Below, one piece after another: positions 40,568-48,370 of a stretch of 63,818 nt of DNA; position 1 is the stretch's first letter; each line of letters begins with the position of its first letter. The notes under the pieces were generated by a model, which searched no databases, had not been told where the DNA came from, and saw only the letters and a program-made list of their open reading frames with translations. This DNA is from Microbacterium album (GTDB lineage Bacteria > Actinomycetota > Actinomycetes > Actinomycetales > Microbacteriaceae): the NCBI RefSeq assembly GCF_014643695.1, contig NZ_BMJY01000014.1:1-63818 (forward strand), given 5' to 3'. The translations under genes and the position numbers were made by a program.

Positions 40568-41487
40568 GCGGGCGTCGCGCGGGTCGGCTGCGGCGCGAGC
40601 ACGATGTCGAAGCGCACATCGCTCCAGGTGCCCTCGATCACCCGGCCGTCGGGCGTCGGCGCGGTTCCGTCGTGGCGGATGAAGTCCTTGATCAATGACT
40701 CCTTCACGCCGAAGACGCTGTCGGTGGCGAGTCGCTCGTCGCCGCGCACGAAGATGTGCGTGACGAGCGTGCGGTATCCCTCGGCTGCGACCATGAAGTG
40801 CAGGTGCGAGGCGCGGTAGGGGGTGCGCCCGACGGTGTCGAGGAGCTTGCCCACCGGGCCGTCGTTGGGGATCGGGTACGGCGTCGGGGTGAGGGCCCAG
40901 AACCGGTACTCGCCGTTCTCGTCGCTGAACAGGTGCGCGCGGCCGTAGACCTGACCGTCGCCGTGCTGCACGTCGTACAGCCCCTCATCGTCGGCCTCCC
41001 ACACCTCGATGCGCGCATGGGGGATCGGGTTGCCCTCGGTGTCGCGCACCGAGCCCTCGACCCAGCACGGCTCGCCGGGAGCGCCGCCGCCGATGTCGCC
41101 GCCGAGCTCCACGTGGGGCGCATCGTTCACGAAGAACGGGCCGAACACCGTCGCTTCGGTCGCGTCCTTGTACGCCTCATTGTTGACGGCGATGGTCTGC
41201 ATCGAGATGCCGAGGACGTCCGAGAGCAGCACGAACTCCTGGCGCCAGTCCGTCGTGATGTGGCCGACATCCGTGAGGAAGCGGATCGCCGCGTTCCACT
41301 CCTCCTCCGTGAGGCGCACCTCGCGCACGAAGGCGTGGGCGTGCTTCACGAGCGTCTGGAGGACGTAGCGCAAGCGCGCGTCGGGGGCCTGGTCGAACGA
41401 GGCGACCACCCTGTCGACGAGGTCCTGCTCGCGTTCCGCTTGCTCGGCGGAGACGGCGGTATCGGCGGCGACGGCGTTGTCGGTCAT
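40564..41487 (-). CDS. Hydroxyquinol 1,2-dioxygenase (intradiol)
   Basis: The 307-residue intradiol dioxygenase has an N-terminal helical dimerisation domain ([20 protein letters not shown]), then the beta-sandwich with Fe(III) ligands: Tyr in GLYDVQHGD, Tyr in NGEYRFWAL, and two His in [10 protein letters not shown]. The sequence and its pairing with maleylacetate reductase point to hydroxyquinol (1,2,4-benzenetriol) rather than catechol as substrate, giving maleylacetate. ATG 41487 has GAAGGGAAG upstream. It lies 11 bases after the reductase gene. Confidence 0.85.
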   Translation of the reverse strand: MTDNAVAADTAVSAEQAEREQDLVDRVVASFDQAPDARLRYVLQTLVKHAHAFVREVRLTEEEWNAAIRFLTDVGHITTDWRQEFVLLSDVLGISMQTIAVNNEAYKDATEATVFGPFFVNDAPHVELGGDIGGGAPGEPCWVEGSVRDTEGNPIPHARIEVWEADDEGLYDVQHGDGQVYGRAHLFSDENGEYRFWALTPTPYPIPNDGPVGKLLDTVGRTPYRASHLHFMVAAEGYRTLVTHIFVRGDERLATDSVFGVKESLIKDFIRHDGTAPTPDGRVIEGTWSDVRFDIVLAPQPTRATPA

Positions 41488-41498
41488 GGTGCTTCCCT

Positions 41499-42557
41499 TC
41501 ACGGTGCCGCGCCGGCCCACGCCGCGCGCAGCAGGTTCTCGACGCCTTCGACGTTCGCGGAGCGCGGGTTCGAGGGCGGAATGGCCGCCACGCTGAGCGC
41601 CGCTGCCTCCGAGATGTCCTCTTCGCGCAGCCCGAGCTCAGCGAGCGACGCCGGCGCGCCGATCTCTCCCCGGAATTCGAACAGCGCCTCGACGGCGGGG
41701 CGGCCGTCGAACGCGGCCGACACGCGTGCGGCGGCGTCGGGCGCATCCTCGGCGTTGAACGCGAGCACGTAGCCGAGGACGACCGAGTGGGTCTCGGCGT
41801 GGGGCATGTTGAAGCGCCCGCCCAGCACATGGCAGATCTTGTGGTGCATGCCGGAGCCCGCCGAGGCGAACGCGACGGCGGCGAGGTAGGCGCCGTAGAG
41901 GGTCTGCTCGCGCGCGTCGAGGTCGTCGGGATCGGCGTGTAGGGCGCGCAACCCCGGCACGAGCGCCCGCAGTCCCTCGGTGCCCAGCGCGCGGTTGATG
42001 GGATCGGCGCGCGGCGCCCAGAAGCCGTCGACCGCGTGGGCGATCGCATTGAGCCCGCTCGAGACCGCCAGTCGGCCGGGGAGACCGGCCGACAGCGAGG
42101 CGTCATAGACGACGACCTTCGGCAGCACGCGATCGTCGACCCCCGTGGTCTTGTGCTCGGCTTCCGTGATGCCCCACACATTGGTGGCCTCGGAGCCGGC
42201 GAAGGTGGTCGGCACCGCGACGACGGGCAGGCCCGTGTCGCGCGCGACGATCTTCGCGAGACCGGTGGCTGATCCACCGCCGATCGCGACGACGGCGTCC
42301 GCCTTCGTCTCCTTCGCCAGCTCGACCGCCGCGCGGGCGTTCTCGGAGGGCACGTGCTGGACGATGTCGTGGATGCGCGCGACGACGGTCATGCGCGCGG
42401 CGATCGCGTCCGCCAGCTCGATCGCGAAGGCGTCGGCGATGAGCAGGACGCGCGCGGCGCCGAGCCCTTCGACGGCGATGGCGGTGTTGTCGACGGCCGC
42501 GCGGGTGCCGAAGAGCACCCGCTGGCCGAGCGTGCTGTGATCGAAGACGATGCCCAT
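41499..42557 (-). CDS. Maleylacetate reductase
   Basis: The 352-residue iron-containing-type (group III) alcohol dehydrogenase has the NAD loop [19 protein letters not shown], and the metal-site region [13 protein letters not shown] and [11 protein letters not shown] with HAETH. It reduces maleylacetate to 3-oxoadipate with NAD(P)H, the step after hydroxyquinol ring cleavage. ATG 42557 overlaps the stop of a 29-codon ORF by one base (TGATG). The 3-oxoadipate could feed into CoA transfer and thiolysis, possibly by the 34.9-37.4 kb genes (inference). Confidence 0.85.
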   Translation of the reverse strand: MGIVFDHSTLGQRVLFGTRAAVDNTAIAVEGLGAARVLLIADAFAIELADAIAARMTVVARIHDIVQHVPSENARAAVELAKETKADAVVAIGGGSATGLAKIVARDTGLPVVAVPTTFAGSEATNVWGITEAEHKTTGVDDRVLPKVVVYDASLSAGLPGRLAVSSGLNAIAHAVDGFWAPRADPINRALGTEGLRALVPGLRALHADPDDLDAREQTLYGAYLAAVAFASAGSGMHHKICHVLGGRFNMPHAETHSVVLGYVLAFNAEDAPDAAARVSAAFDGRPAVEALFEFRGEIGAPASLAELGLREEDISEAAALSVAAIPPSNPRSANVEGVENLLRAAWAGAAP

Positions 42558-42646
42558 CAGATCGCGGCGCTCCGTTCGGCGCGGCGGATCGGAGCGCAGG
42601 ACAGGATGCCTGCGCCGACGGGGATGTCAGGGTCGATGGCGGACAT
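42557..42646 (-). CDS. 29-residue small ORF coupled to maleylacetate reductase
   Basis: The frame MSAIDPDIPVGAGILSCAPI... has 29 codons, a strong ribosome binding site (GAGGAG, 7 bases before ATG 42646) and a stop that overlaps the reductase start (TGATG). The reductase itself has only a poorly spaced GGAG. It looks like a short leader for translational coupling, or the remnant of a longer gene. No homology is recognised. Confidence 0.45.
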   Translation of the reverse strand: MSAIDPDIPVGAGILSCAPIRRAERSAAI

Positions 42647-42732
42647 CGGCGGTCTCCTCATCTCGACGTGGCTCGCCTCTGGGCCACTGCCGCGAGTATC
42701 CGGGCGGGCGCGTCCGAGCGACAACCGCGATG

Positions 42733-42800
42733 TCCATCCAATGATCACGTGCACGATCGTCGAGAGCGGTCGTGGCCCGGTCAGGTGTTCATTGGATGGA
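42733..42800. promoter_or_regulatory. Paired 12-bp inverted elements in the hydroxyquinol divergent promoter
   Basis: TCCATCCAATGA (42733-42744) and its exact complement TCATTGGATGGA (42789-42800) flank 44 bases in the region between maleylacetate reductase and the FAD monooxygenase. Centres are 56 bp apart. The left arm extends as TGTCCATCCAATG, close to TGTCCATCAGATG in the iclR operator at 14656-14668. The rest of the 336-base region 42558-42892 shows only the small ORF. Confidence 0.6.
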
Positions 42801-42892
42801 TGCCGGCGCGCCGTGCGGCACATCAGCGGGCCACGATGCCTGTGCGGCCGATCAGCGCCGCGACGTGACCGACGACGGAGACGGGGCGACAC

Positions 42893-44110
42893 ATGATCCG
42901 ATCACGAGGCGACGCGCCGGAGATCGCCATCCTCGGAGGGGGGATCGGCGGTCTCGCCGCCGCGGCCTTCCTGCATCGCGCGGGAGTTCCCGCCACTGTC
43001 TACGAACAGGCGCCGGCGCTCAGCGAGGTCGGTGCCGGGCTCGTGGTCGCGCCCAACGCGGCGCGCCTGCTGCGGCGCCTCGGTGTGCTCGACGGGCTCG
43101 TGAGGGACGCCGTGCGTCTCGAGGTCGGCTGGGAGTTCCGCCGCTGGAGCGACGGCACCGTGCTGTCGGCCGAGGATCTCTCGGACCGCTGCGAGCAGCT
43201 CTTCGGCGAGCACACCTACACGGCGCACCGTGCCCACCTGCTCGACGCGATCCGCTCGGCCGTGCCGGCGGAGGCGATCCAGCTGGGCAGTCGCTGCGTC
43301 GAGCTGGCGCTGGACGGCTCCCGGCCGCGCCTGCGCTTCGAGGACGGCCGCGTCGTTGAGGCCGACATCGTGATCGGCGCCGACGGCATCCACTCGGTCG
43401 TGCGCGGAGCGATCACCGAGCCGCGTCCCGCGGCCTTCGCCGGCATCATCGCGTTCCGGGCGCTCGTGCCCGCCGATCGCGCTCCCGAGTTCTCGCAGCG
43501 GCCCGCGCAGACGCTGTGGATCGGCCCGGGCCATCACCTCGTGCACTATCCGGTGTCGGCCGGCCGCTTCGTGAACCTCGTCGCGTTCGCGCCGGCAGCC
43601 GAGCAGTCGACCGAGTCGTGGAGCGCGACCGCGACCGTCGAGGAGTTCCTGGCCGAGTTCGAGGGCTGGGATCCTCGGCTCGTCGACCTCATCCGCGCCG
43701 CCGGCACTCCGGGGCGCTGGGGGCTGTTCGATCGCGCCCCGCTGGAACGCTGGAGCGCGTTCACGCCGTCCGGCGCCGTGACGCTTCTGGGGGATGCCGC
43801 GCACCCGATGTTCCCGTTCTTCGCGCAGGGGGCCGCGCAGTCGATTGAGGACGCGGCCGTGCTGGCGCAGTCGATCGCCGACAGCCCGCATGACCTCGCG
43901 GCGGCGCTGCGCCGCTACGAGGAACTGCGCATCCCCCGCACGGCTCGCCTGCAGGAGATCAGCCACGGCCGCGCGCACATCAACCATCTGCCCGACGGGC
44001 CGGAGCAGGAGGAGCGCGACCGCGCGTTCATGGAGGCCGACCCGCTGCTCGCCAACGGGTGGATCTACGAGTACGACCCCGAGACGGCGGAGGTCGCGAC
44101 GTCGCCGTAG
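42893..44110 (+). CDS. FAD-dependent aromatic monooxygenase (salicylate hydroxylase-like)
   Basis: The 405-residue single-component flavoprotein hydroxylase has GxGxxG (ILGGGIGGLAAAAFLHRAG), the DG motif (VIGADGIHSVVRG) and the GD motif (GDAAHPMFPFFAQGAAQ). Relatives include salicylate 1-monooxygenase, 3-hydroxybenzoate 6-hydroxylase, 6-hydroxynicotinate 3-monooxygenase and 2,4-dihydroxybenzoate hydroxylases. Facing the hydroxyquinol dioxygenase, it most likely forms hydroxyquinol by (decarboxylative) hydroxylation of a resorcinol-type acid such as 2,4-dihydroxybenzoate; that substrate is inferred. GGAG precedes ATG 42893. Confidence 0.8.
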   Translation: MIRSRGDAPEIAILGGGIGGLAAAAFLHRAGVPATVYEQAPALSEVGAGLVVAPNAARLLRRLGVLDGLVRDAVRLEVGWEFRRWSDGTVLSAEDLSDRCEQLFGEHTYTAHRAHLLDAIRSAVPAEAIQLGSRCVELALDGSRPRLRFEDGRVVEADIVIGADGIHSVVRGAITEPRPAAFAGIIAFRALVPADRAPEFSQRPAQTLWIGPGHHLVHYPVSAGRFVNLVAFAPAAEQSTESWSATATVEEFLAEFEGWDPRLVDLIRAAGTPGRWGLFDRAPLERWSAFTPSGAVTLLGDAAHPMFPFFAQGAAQSIEDAAVLAQSIADSPHDLAAALRRYEELRIPRTARLQEISHGRAHINHLPDGPEQEERDRAFMEADPLLANGWIYEYDPETAEVATSP

Positions 44111-44154
44111 ATCGGCACTCGCGCCCGTCCGTGGAGGCCGACGGCGGATTGTCG

Positions 44155-44177
44155 CGGGTCGCTCTCCCCTCGACCCG
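44155..44177. terminator. Hairpin between convergent monooxygenase and oxidoreductase genes
   Basis: CGGGTCG (44155-44161) pairs with CGACCCG (44171-44177). A second hairpin, GAGCGAG-CGG-CTCGCTC, lies at 44223-44239. Both are in the 139-base gap between convergent genes and probably end transcription from either side. Confidence 0.45.
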
Positions 44178-44249
44178 TGACGTCGGCGTAGGTCATGGGG
44201 CCGCCGCGGACTACTTTCGCGAGAGCGAGCGGCTCGCTCGCGACCGCGA

Positions 44250-45422
44250 TCACGTTCCGGGATGTGCGACCTCGGGCACCGCGACCCACGTGCGTGAGGC
44301 GGCGCTCTCGAGCACCGCGTCGATCACCGTCGCGGCCGACCATGCGTCCAGCGCCGACGGAGCGAGCTGACGGTCTTCCGTCACGGAGGCGAGGAACAGC
44401 GCCGCCTCGATCGTCTTCAGATCGTCGAAGCCCATGCTCGTGCCCGCGCCCGGCTGGAACCGGGAGAACTCGCCGAAGTCGGGACCCGCCATGATCGTGC
44501 GGTAACCGTCTGGCGAGTCCGCGAGCTGCAGCTCGTTGAGGCGCTGGAAGCTCCAGCGCAGCGACCCGCGGGTGCCGTACACCTCGAGCCCGTACTCGGC
44601 GCGGGGGCCGATCGCGATGCGGCTCGTTTCGAGCACGGCGACGGCGCCGTTCTCGAGGCGGGCGAGGATCGCGGCGTAGTCCTCGTTCTCGACGAGCCCG
44701 CGCGGACCGCCTTCCGCGCCCCGCGAGAAGTGGCTGGCCGCGCCCGCGGTCGGCAGGGGGCGCTCGCGGATGAACGTCTCGGTGAGCGCGGAGACCTCGC
44801 GGATCGGGCCGACCACGTGCTGTACGAGGTCGGCGCCGTGTGAGAGCAGATCGCCGAGCACACCGGATCCCGCTCGGTCGCGCAGGAAGCGCCAGGTGAG
44901 CGCGCCCGCCGGATCGGACGAGTAGTCCGCGAGCAACGACGTGCGGACGTTCGTGATCTCGCCGAGAGCGCCCGTACGCACCAGGTGCCGGGCCCGGGCG
45001 ATCGCCGGGGCGTGACGGTAGTTGAAGCCCACCGCGCTCACCAGTCCGCGCGCGGCCGCCGCGCGCGCGATGTCGCCGGACTCGGCGGCGCTGCGTCCCA
45101 TGGGCTTCTCGATCCAGAACGGCTTGCCGGCTTCGATCGCCGCAAGCGCGATCTCGTGATGCAGGAAGTTGGGTGAGCAGATCGACACGACGTCGACGTC
45201 GTCGCGCTCGACGACCTCCCGGTAGTCGGCCACGCCCTCGCGGTAACCCAGCACGTCGGTCGCGTGCGCGCGGCTGCCCTCATCGGGATCGGCCGCGACG
45301 ACCAGCTCGGCGTGGGCCGGCAGCTCGGGGAAGTGATGCCGCGCGGCGAGATAGGCGCGCGAGTGCAGTCGGCCCATCCAGCCGACCGACACGAGTCCCA
45401 CGCGGATCCGCTCAGCGGCCAT
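44250..45422 (-). CDS. Gfo/Idh/MocA-family NAD(P)-dependent oxidoreductase
   Basis: The 390-residue protein has an N-terminal Rossmann domain (VGLVSVGWMGRLHSRAYLAA), the conserved EKP motif (FWIEKPMGR) and a C-terminal alpha/beta domain with GDLLSHGADLVQHVVGP. It probably oxidises a cyclitol or sugar. It is encoded beside the inositol genes but on its own unit, divergent enough from iolG (53823) to suggest a different substrate, such as another inositol isomer. ATG 45422 has GAGGAG upstream. Confidence 0.8.
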   Translation of the reverse strand: MAAERIRVGLVSVGWMGRLHSRAYLAARHHFPELPAHAELVVAADPDEGSRAHATDVLGYREGVADYREVVERDDVDVVSICSPNFLHHEIALAAIEAGKPFWIEKPMGRSAAESGDIARAAAARGLVSAVGFNYRHAPAIARARHLVRTGALGEITNVRTSLLADYSSDPAGALTWRFLRDRAGSGVLGDLLSHGADLVQHVVGPIREVSALTETFIRERPLPTAGAASHFSRGAEGGPRGLVENEDYAAILARLENGAVAVLETSRIAIGPRAEYGLEVYGTRGSLRWSFQRLNELQLADSPDGYRTIMAGPDFGEFSRFQPGAGTSMGFDDLKTIEAALFLASVTEDRQLAPSALDAWSAATVIDAVLESAASRTWVAVPEVAHPGT

Positions 45423-45572
45423 GTCAGATCTCCTCGAGGGTCGGGCCAGCGATCGTCTCGCCGTTCGTCTGGGGCGGATCGTGCGACGCGCCGTCCATAC
45501 GACCGAATGTACTATCAAACGTCGCGGACAGGGTGGGGTCGGAGCCGCTCCCGTCTGTCCGCCGACGGAGGA

Positions 45573-46334
45573 CTACTTCGCGACGAGAGTCGTCTCGAAG
45601 CTGTACATGTCGGGGCGGTAGCAGTGACGGCCGAACTCGACGGCGTGGCCCGAGCCGTCGTAAGCGACCCGCTCCATCGTGAGCAGGGGGCTGCCGCGGT
45701 CGACGTCCAGCAGCTGCGCCTCATCTCCGTGCTCGCGGCGCGCGCCGATGCGCTGCTTCGCCACCCGGATGGCGACGCCTCGTCCGCGCAGGATCTGATA
45801 CAGGCCGCGCTCCTCGAGCTGCTCCCTCGTGATGTCGCTGAAGTCCGCCGGCAGATAGTTCTCGAGCAGTGCGACCGGCACGCCGTCCGTGCTGCGCTGG
45901 CGGCGCACGTAGAGCACGTCCGAGCCTGACGCGAGACCGAGGCGATCGGCGACCTCGTCGGGCGCCGGCATGATCTCGCGCTCGATGACACGGGTGGTCG
46001 GCTCGTGGTGCGCGTTCTGCAGATCCTCGTACAGGCTCGTCAGCTCCACCTGTCGGGTGACCTGGCCCTGCACCACCTGCGTCCCGATGCCCCGGCGGCG
46101 CACCAGCAGCCCTTTGTCGACCAGCTCCTGGATGGCGCGCCGCACGGTGGGGCGCGACAGGCCGAGGCGATGGCCGATCGCGATCTCGTTCTCGAGACGC
46201 GCGCCTGCGGGGATGTCGCCGGAACGGATTGCTGCCTCGAGCCGGCTGGAGACCTGATAGTAGAGGGGGACGGGGCCCGTGCGGTCCAGGTCGGCGAACA
46301 GTTCGTCTGGCCACACTGGTTGTTCGGCGGGCAT
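45573..46334 (-). CDS. GntR-family regulator, HutC/UTRA subfamily, probable inositol regulator
   Basis: The 253-residue protein has an N-terminal winged helix (LENEIAIGHRLGLSRPTVRR, about 47-66) and a C-terminal UTRA ligand domain (LYVRRQRSTDGVPVALLENY; SPLLTMERVAYDGSGHAVEF). AAGGAG precedes ATG 46334. It is divergent from iolC and the only regulator in the inositol block, so it likely represses the iol operon until an inositol intermediate binds. The effector is not evident from sequence. Confidence 0.83.
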   Translation of the reverse strand: MPAEQPVWPDELFADLDRTGPVPLYYQVSSRLEAAIRSGDIPAGARLENEIAIGHRLGLSRPTVRRAIQELVDKGLLVRRRGIGTQVVQGQVTRQVELTSLYEDLQNAHHEPTTRVIEREIMPAPDEVADRLGLASGSDVLYVRRQRSTDGVPVALLENYLPADFSDITREQLEERGLYQILRGRGVAIRVAKQRIGARREHGDEAQLLDVDRGSPLLTMERVAYDGSGHAVEFGRHCYRPDMYSFETTLVAK

Positions 46335-46424
46335 CGCGGAGCTCCTTCTGGCCGACCATCGGTCAATGTCCCGACATGTTACCGATCTCGCGCTGGCAGC
46401 GATGTTCGGCGCACCTAATGATCC

Positions 46425-46446
46425 GTTGTGATATTGTCAGTACAAC
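46425..46446. promoter_or_regulatory. Dyad in the gntR-iolC intergenic promoter
   Basis: GTTGT (46425-46429) and ACAAC (46442-46446) form a 5-bp inverted repeat around an AT-rich centre, followed by ACCTAGGT (46446-46453). It lies 44 bases before the iolC start and is a plausible but weak operator for the HutC-type regulator. Confidence 0.35.
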
Positions 46447-46489
46447 CTAGGTGGTAATGCGACCGACGAGCGACAATGGAGTAGGGACA

Positions 46490-47434
46490 GTGACCTTCAC
46501 GACCGATGTACTGGCACTCGGCCGCCTCGGCGTAGACATCTACCCCATGCAGGACGGCGTCGGTCTCGAACGGGTAGAGACCTTCGGCAAGTACCTCGGC
46601 GGAACGGCCGCGAACGTGACGGTCGCGGCCGCGCGCTACGGTCACCGGTCCGCGTTGGTCTCGCGCGTGGGGGACGATCCGTTCGGGCGCTACCTGCGAG
46701 CTGAGCTCACGCGCCTCGGCGTCGACGACAGGTTCGTCGCCACCGACCCGGCGTTGAAGACCCCCGTGACCTTCTGCGAGATCTTCCCGCCCGACGACTT
46801 CCCGCTCTACTTCTATCGGGAGCCGAAGGCTCCGGATCTGAACATCGATACGACCCAGATCGATGCGGAAGCGGTACGCGGCGCGGGCATCCTGTGGGTC
46901 ACCACGACCGGCCTGAGCGAAGAGCCGAGCCGCGAGGCTCACCACGCCGCGCTCGCCGCCCGCGGCCGGGTCCGGCACACGATCATCGACCTCGACTACC
47001 GGCCCGTGTTCTGGGAGGACCCGAACGTCGCGACGGCGCAGCTCGCACCCGTGCTCGAGCAGGTCACGATCGCTGTCGGCAACCGCGAGGAGTGCTTTGT
47101 GGCGGTGGGCGAGAGCGAGCCCGAGCGCGCGGCCGACGCGTTGCTGGATCGTGGCGTCGAGATCGCCGTGGTGAAGCAGGGGCCGAAAGGCGTGCTCGCC
47201 AAGACGCGCGATGAGCTCGTCGAGGTGCCGGTGCACGAGGTCGACGTCGTCAACGGGCTCGGCGCGGGCGATGCGTTCGGCGGGGCGCTGTGCCACGGCG
47301 TGCTCGAGGGCTGGAGCCTGGAGCGCACGCTGCGCTTCGCCAATGTCGCCGGCGCGATCGTCGCGTCGCGCCGCGAATGCTCGACCGCGATGCCGACGGC
47401 CGCAGAGGTCGAGACGATCATGCAGGGGGCGTGA
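46490..47434 (+). CDS. iolC: 5-dehydro-2-deoxygluconokinase
   Basis: The 314-residue PfkB-family kinase has GKYLGGTAANVTVAAARYG (substrate side) and VNGLGAGDAFGGALCHGVL (anion-hole/catalytic Asp, GAGD). The start-region LALGRLGVDIYPMQ is typical of IolC. It phosphorylates 5-dehydro-2-deoxy-D-gluconate in myo-inositol degradation. GTG 46490 is preferred (GGAG 8 bases upstream); in-frame GTG 46451 and ATG 46457 would add 11-13 residues not seen in the family. First gene of the iol operon. Confidence 0.88.
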   Translation: MTFTTDVLALGRLGVDIYPMQDGVGLERVETFGKYLGGTAANVTVAAARYGHRSALVSRVGDDPFGRYLRAELTRLGVDDRFVATDPALKTPVTFCEIFPPDDFPLYFYREPKAPDLNIDTTQIDAEAVRGAGILWVTTTGLSEEPSREAHHAALAARGRVRHTIIDLDYRPVFWEDPNVATAQLAPVLEQVTIAVGNREECFVAVGESEPERAADALLDRGVEIAVVKQGPKGVLAKTRDELVEVPVHEVDVVNGLGAGDAFGGALCHGVLEGWSLERTLRFANVAGAIVASRRECSTAMPTAAEVETIMQGA

Positions 47435-47435
47435 C

Positions 47436-48341
47436 ATGAGCGAGATCGGCCCTGAGGGCTTCCAGCGTCTGCGCGACATCCGCGCGCACGAACCGAACCG
47501 CATCGGCGAGATGCACGCCGCGCGCCGCCGACGCGACGTGCTGCAGGGCGACGGGCGCCTGTTCATCGTCGCCGCGGACCACCCGGCCCGCGGCGCGCTC
47601 GCGGTCGGCTCCGATCCGACCGCCATGGCCGACCGCTACGTGCTGCTCGAGCGGCTCGCTGTGGCGCTGCGTCATCCGGGCGTGGACGGCGTGCTCGGCA
47701 CGCCGGACATCATCGACGACCTTGCCGCGCTCGGACTGCTCGACGACAAGATCGTGGTCGGGTCTATGAACCGCGGCGGCCTGCGGGGCGCAAGCTTCGA
47801 GATGGACGACCGCTACACGGCATATGACGTGCCGACGATGGTCGCCCAGGGAATCGACTTCGCCAAGACCCTGGTCCGCGTGAACCTGGAGGATGCCGGC
47901 ACGGCCGCGACGCTGCAGGCCACCGCGGATGCGGTCACGCACGCGGCGGCCGCGGGACTGCCGATCATGCTCGAGCCGTTCATGAGCCGCTGGAAGGATG
48001 GCCGCCTCGTGAACGACCTCTCGACCGACGCCGTCGTGCTCTCGATCGCCATCGCCGCAGGCCTGGGGGCCGATAGCTCATACACCTGGATGAAGCTGCC
48101 CGTCGTGGACGATATGGAGCGCGTCATGGCAGCGACCACCATGCCCACCCTGCTGCTCGGCGGCGACGCCGGCGCCGACCCCGACGAGACCTTCGCGGCC
48201 TGGGAGGGCGCTCTCGCGCTCCCGGGCGTGCGGGGTCTCACCGTGGGGCGCACGCTGCTCTACCCGCCCGACGGCGACGTCGCCGGCGCTATCGATACCG
48301 CCGCCCGCCTCGTGCACGGCGACATCCCCGCGATCGTCTGA
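47436..48341 (+). CDS. iolJ: Cgl0159-family (beta/alpha)8 aldolase, IolJ-type
   Basis: The 301-residue TIM-barrel protein (FIVAADHPARGALAVGSDPT; DDKIVVGSMNRGGLRGASFE; FAKTLVRVNL with a lysine in a Schiff-base-type position) belongs to the DeoC/LacD-like Cgl0159 family found in actinobacterial inositol clusters. It probably cleaves 2-deoxy-5-keto-gluconate 6-phosphate to DHAP and malonate semialdehyde, the IolJ step; this is inferred from context. ATG 47436 lies one base after the iolC stop. Confidence 0.75.
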   Translation: MSEIGPEGFQRLRDIRAHEPNRIGEMHAARRRRDVLQGDGRLFIVAADHPARGALAVGSDPTAMADRYVLLERLAVALRHPGVDGVLGTPDIIDDLAALGLLDDKIVVGSMNRGGLRGASFEMDDRYTAYDVPTMVAQGIDFAKTLVRVNLEDAGTAATLQATADAVTHAAAAGLPIMLEPFMSRWKDGRLVNDLSTDAVVLSIAIAAGLGADSSYTWMKLPVVDDMERVMAATTMPTLLLGGDAGADPDETFAAWEGALALPGVRGLTVGRTLLYPPDGDVAGAIDTAARLVHGDIPAIV

Positions 48342-48370
48342 AGACCGAGTTCCCATCCAAGGAGATCCCC

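Noticed and set aside
41405..41425. TGTCGAC-like string within the hydroxyquinol dioxygenase gene
   Set aside because: It is in coding sequence, lacks the last base of the palindrome and is not near a promoter. GTCGAC is common in GC-rich coding DNA.
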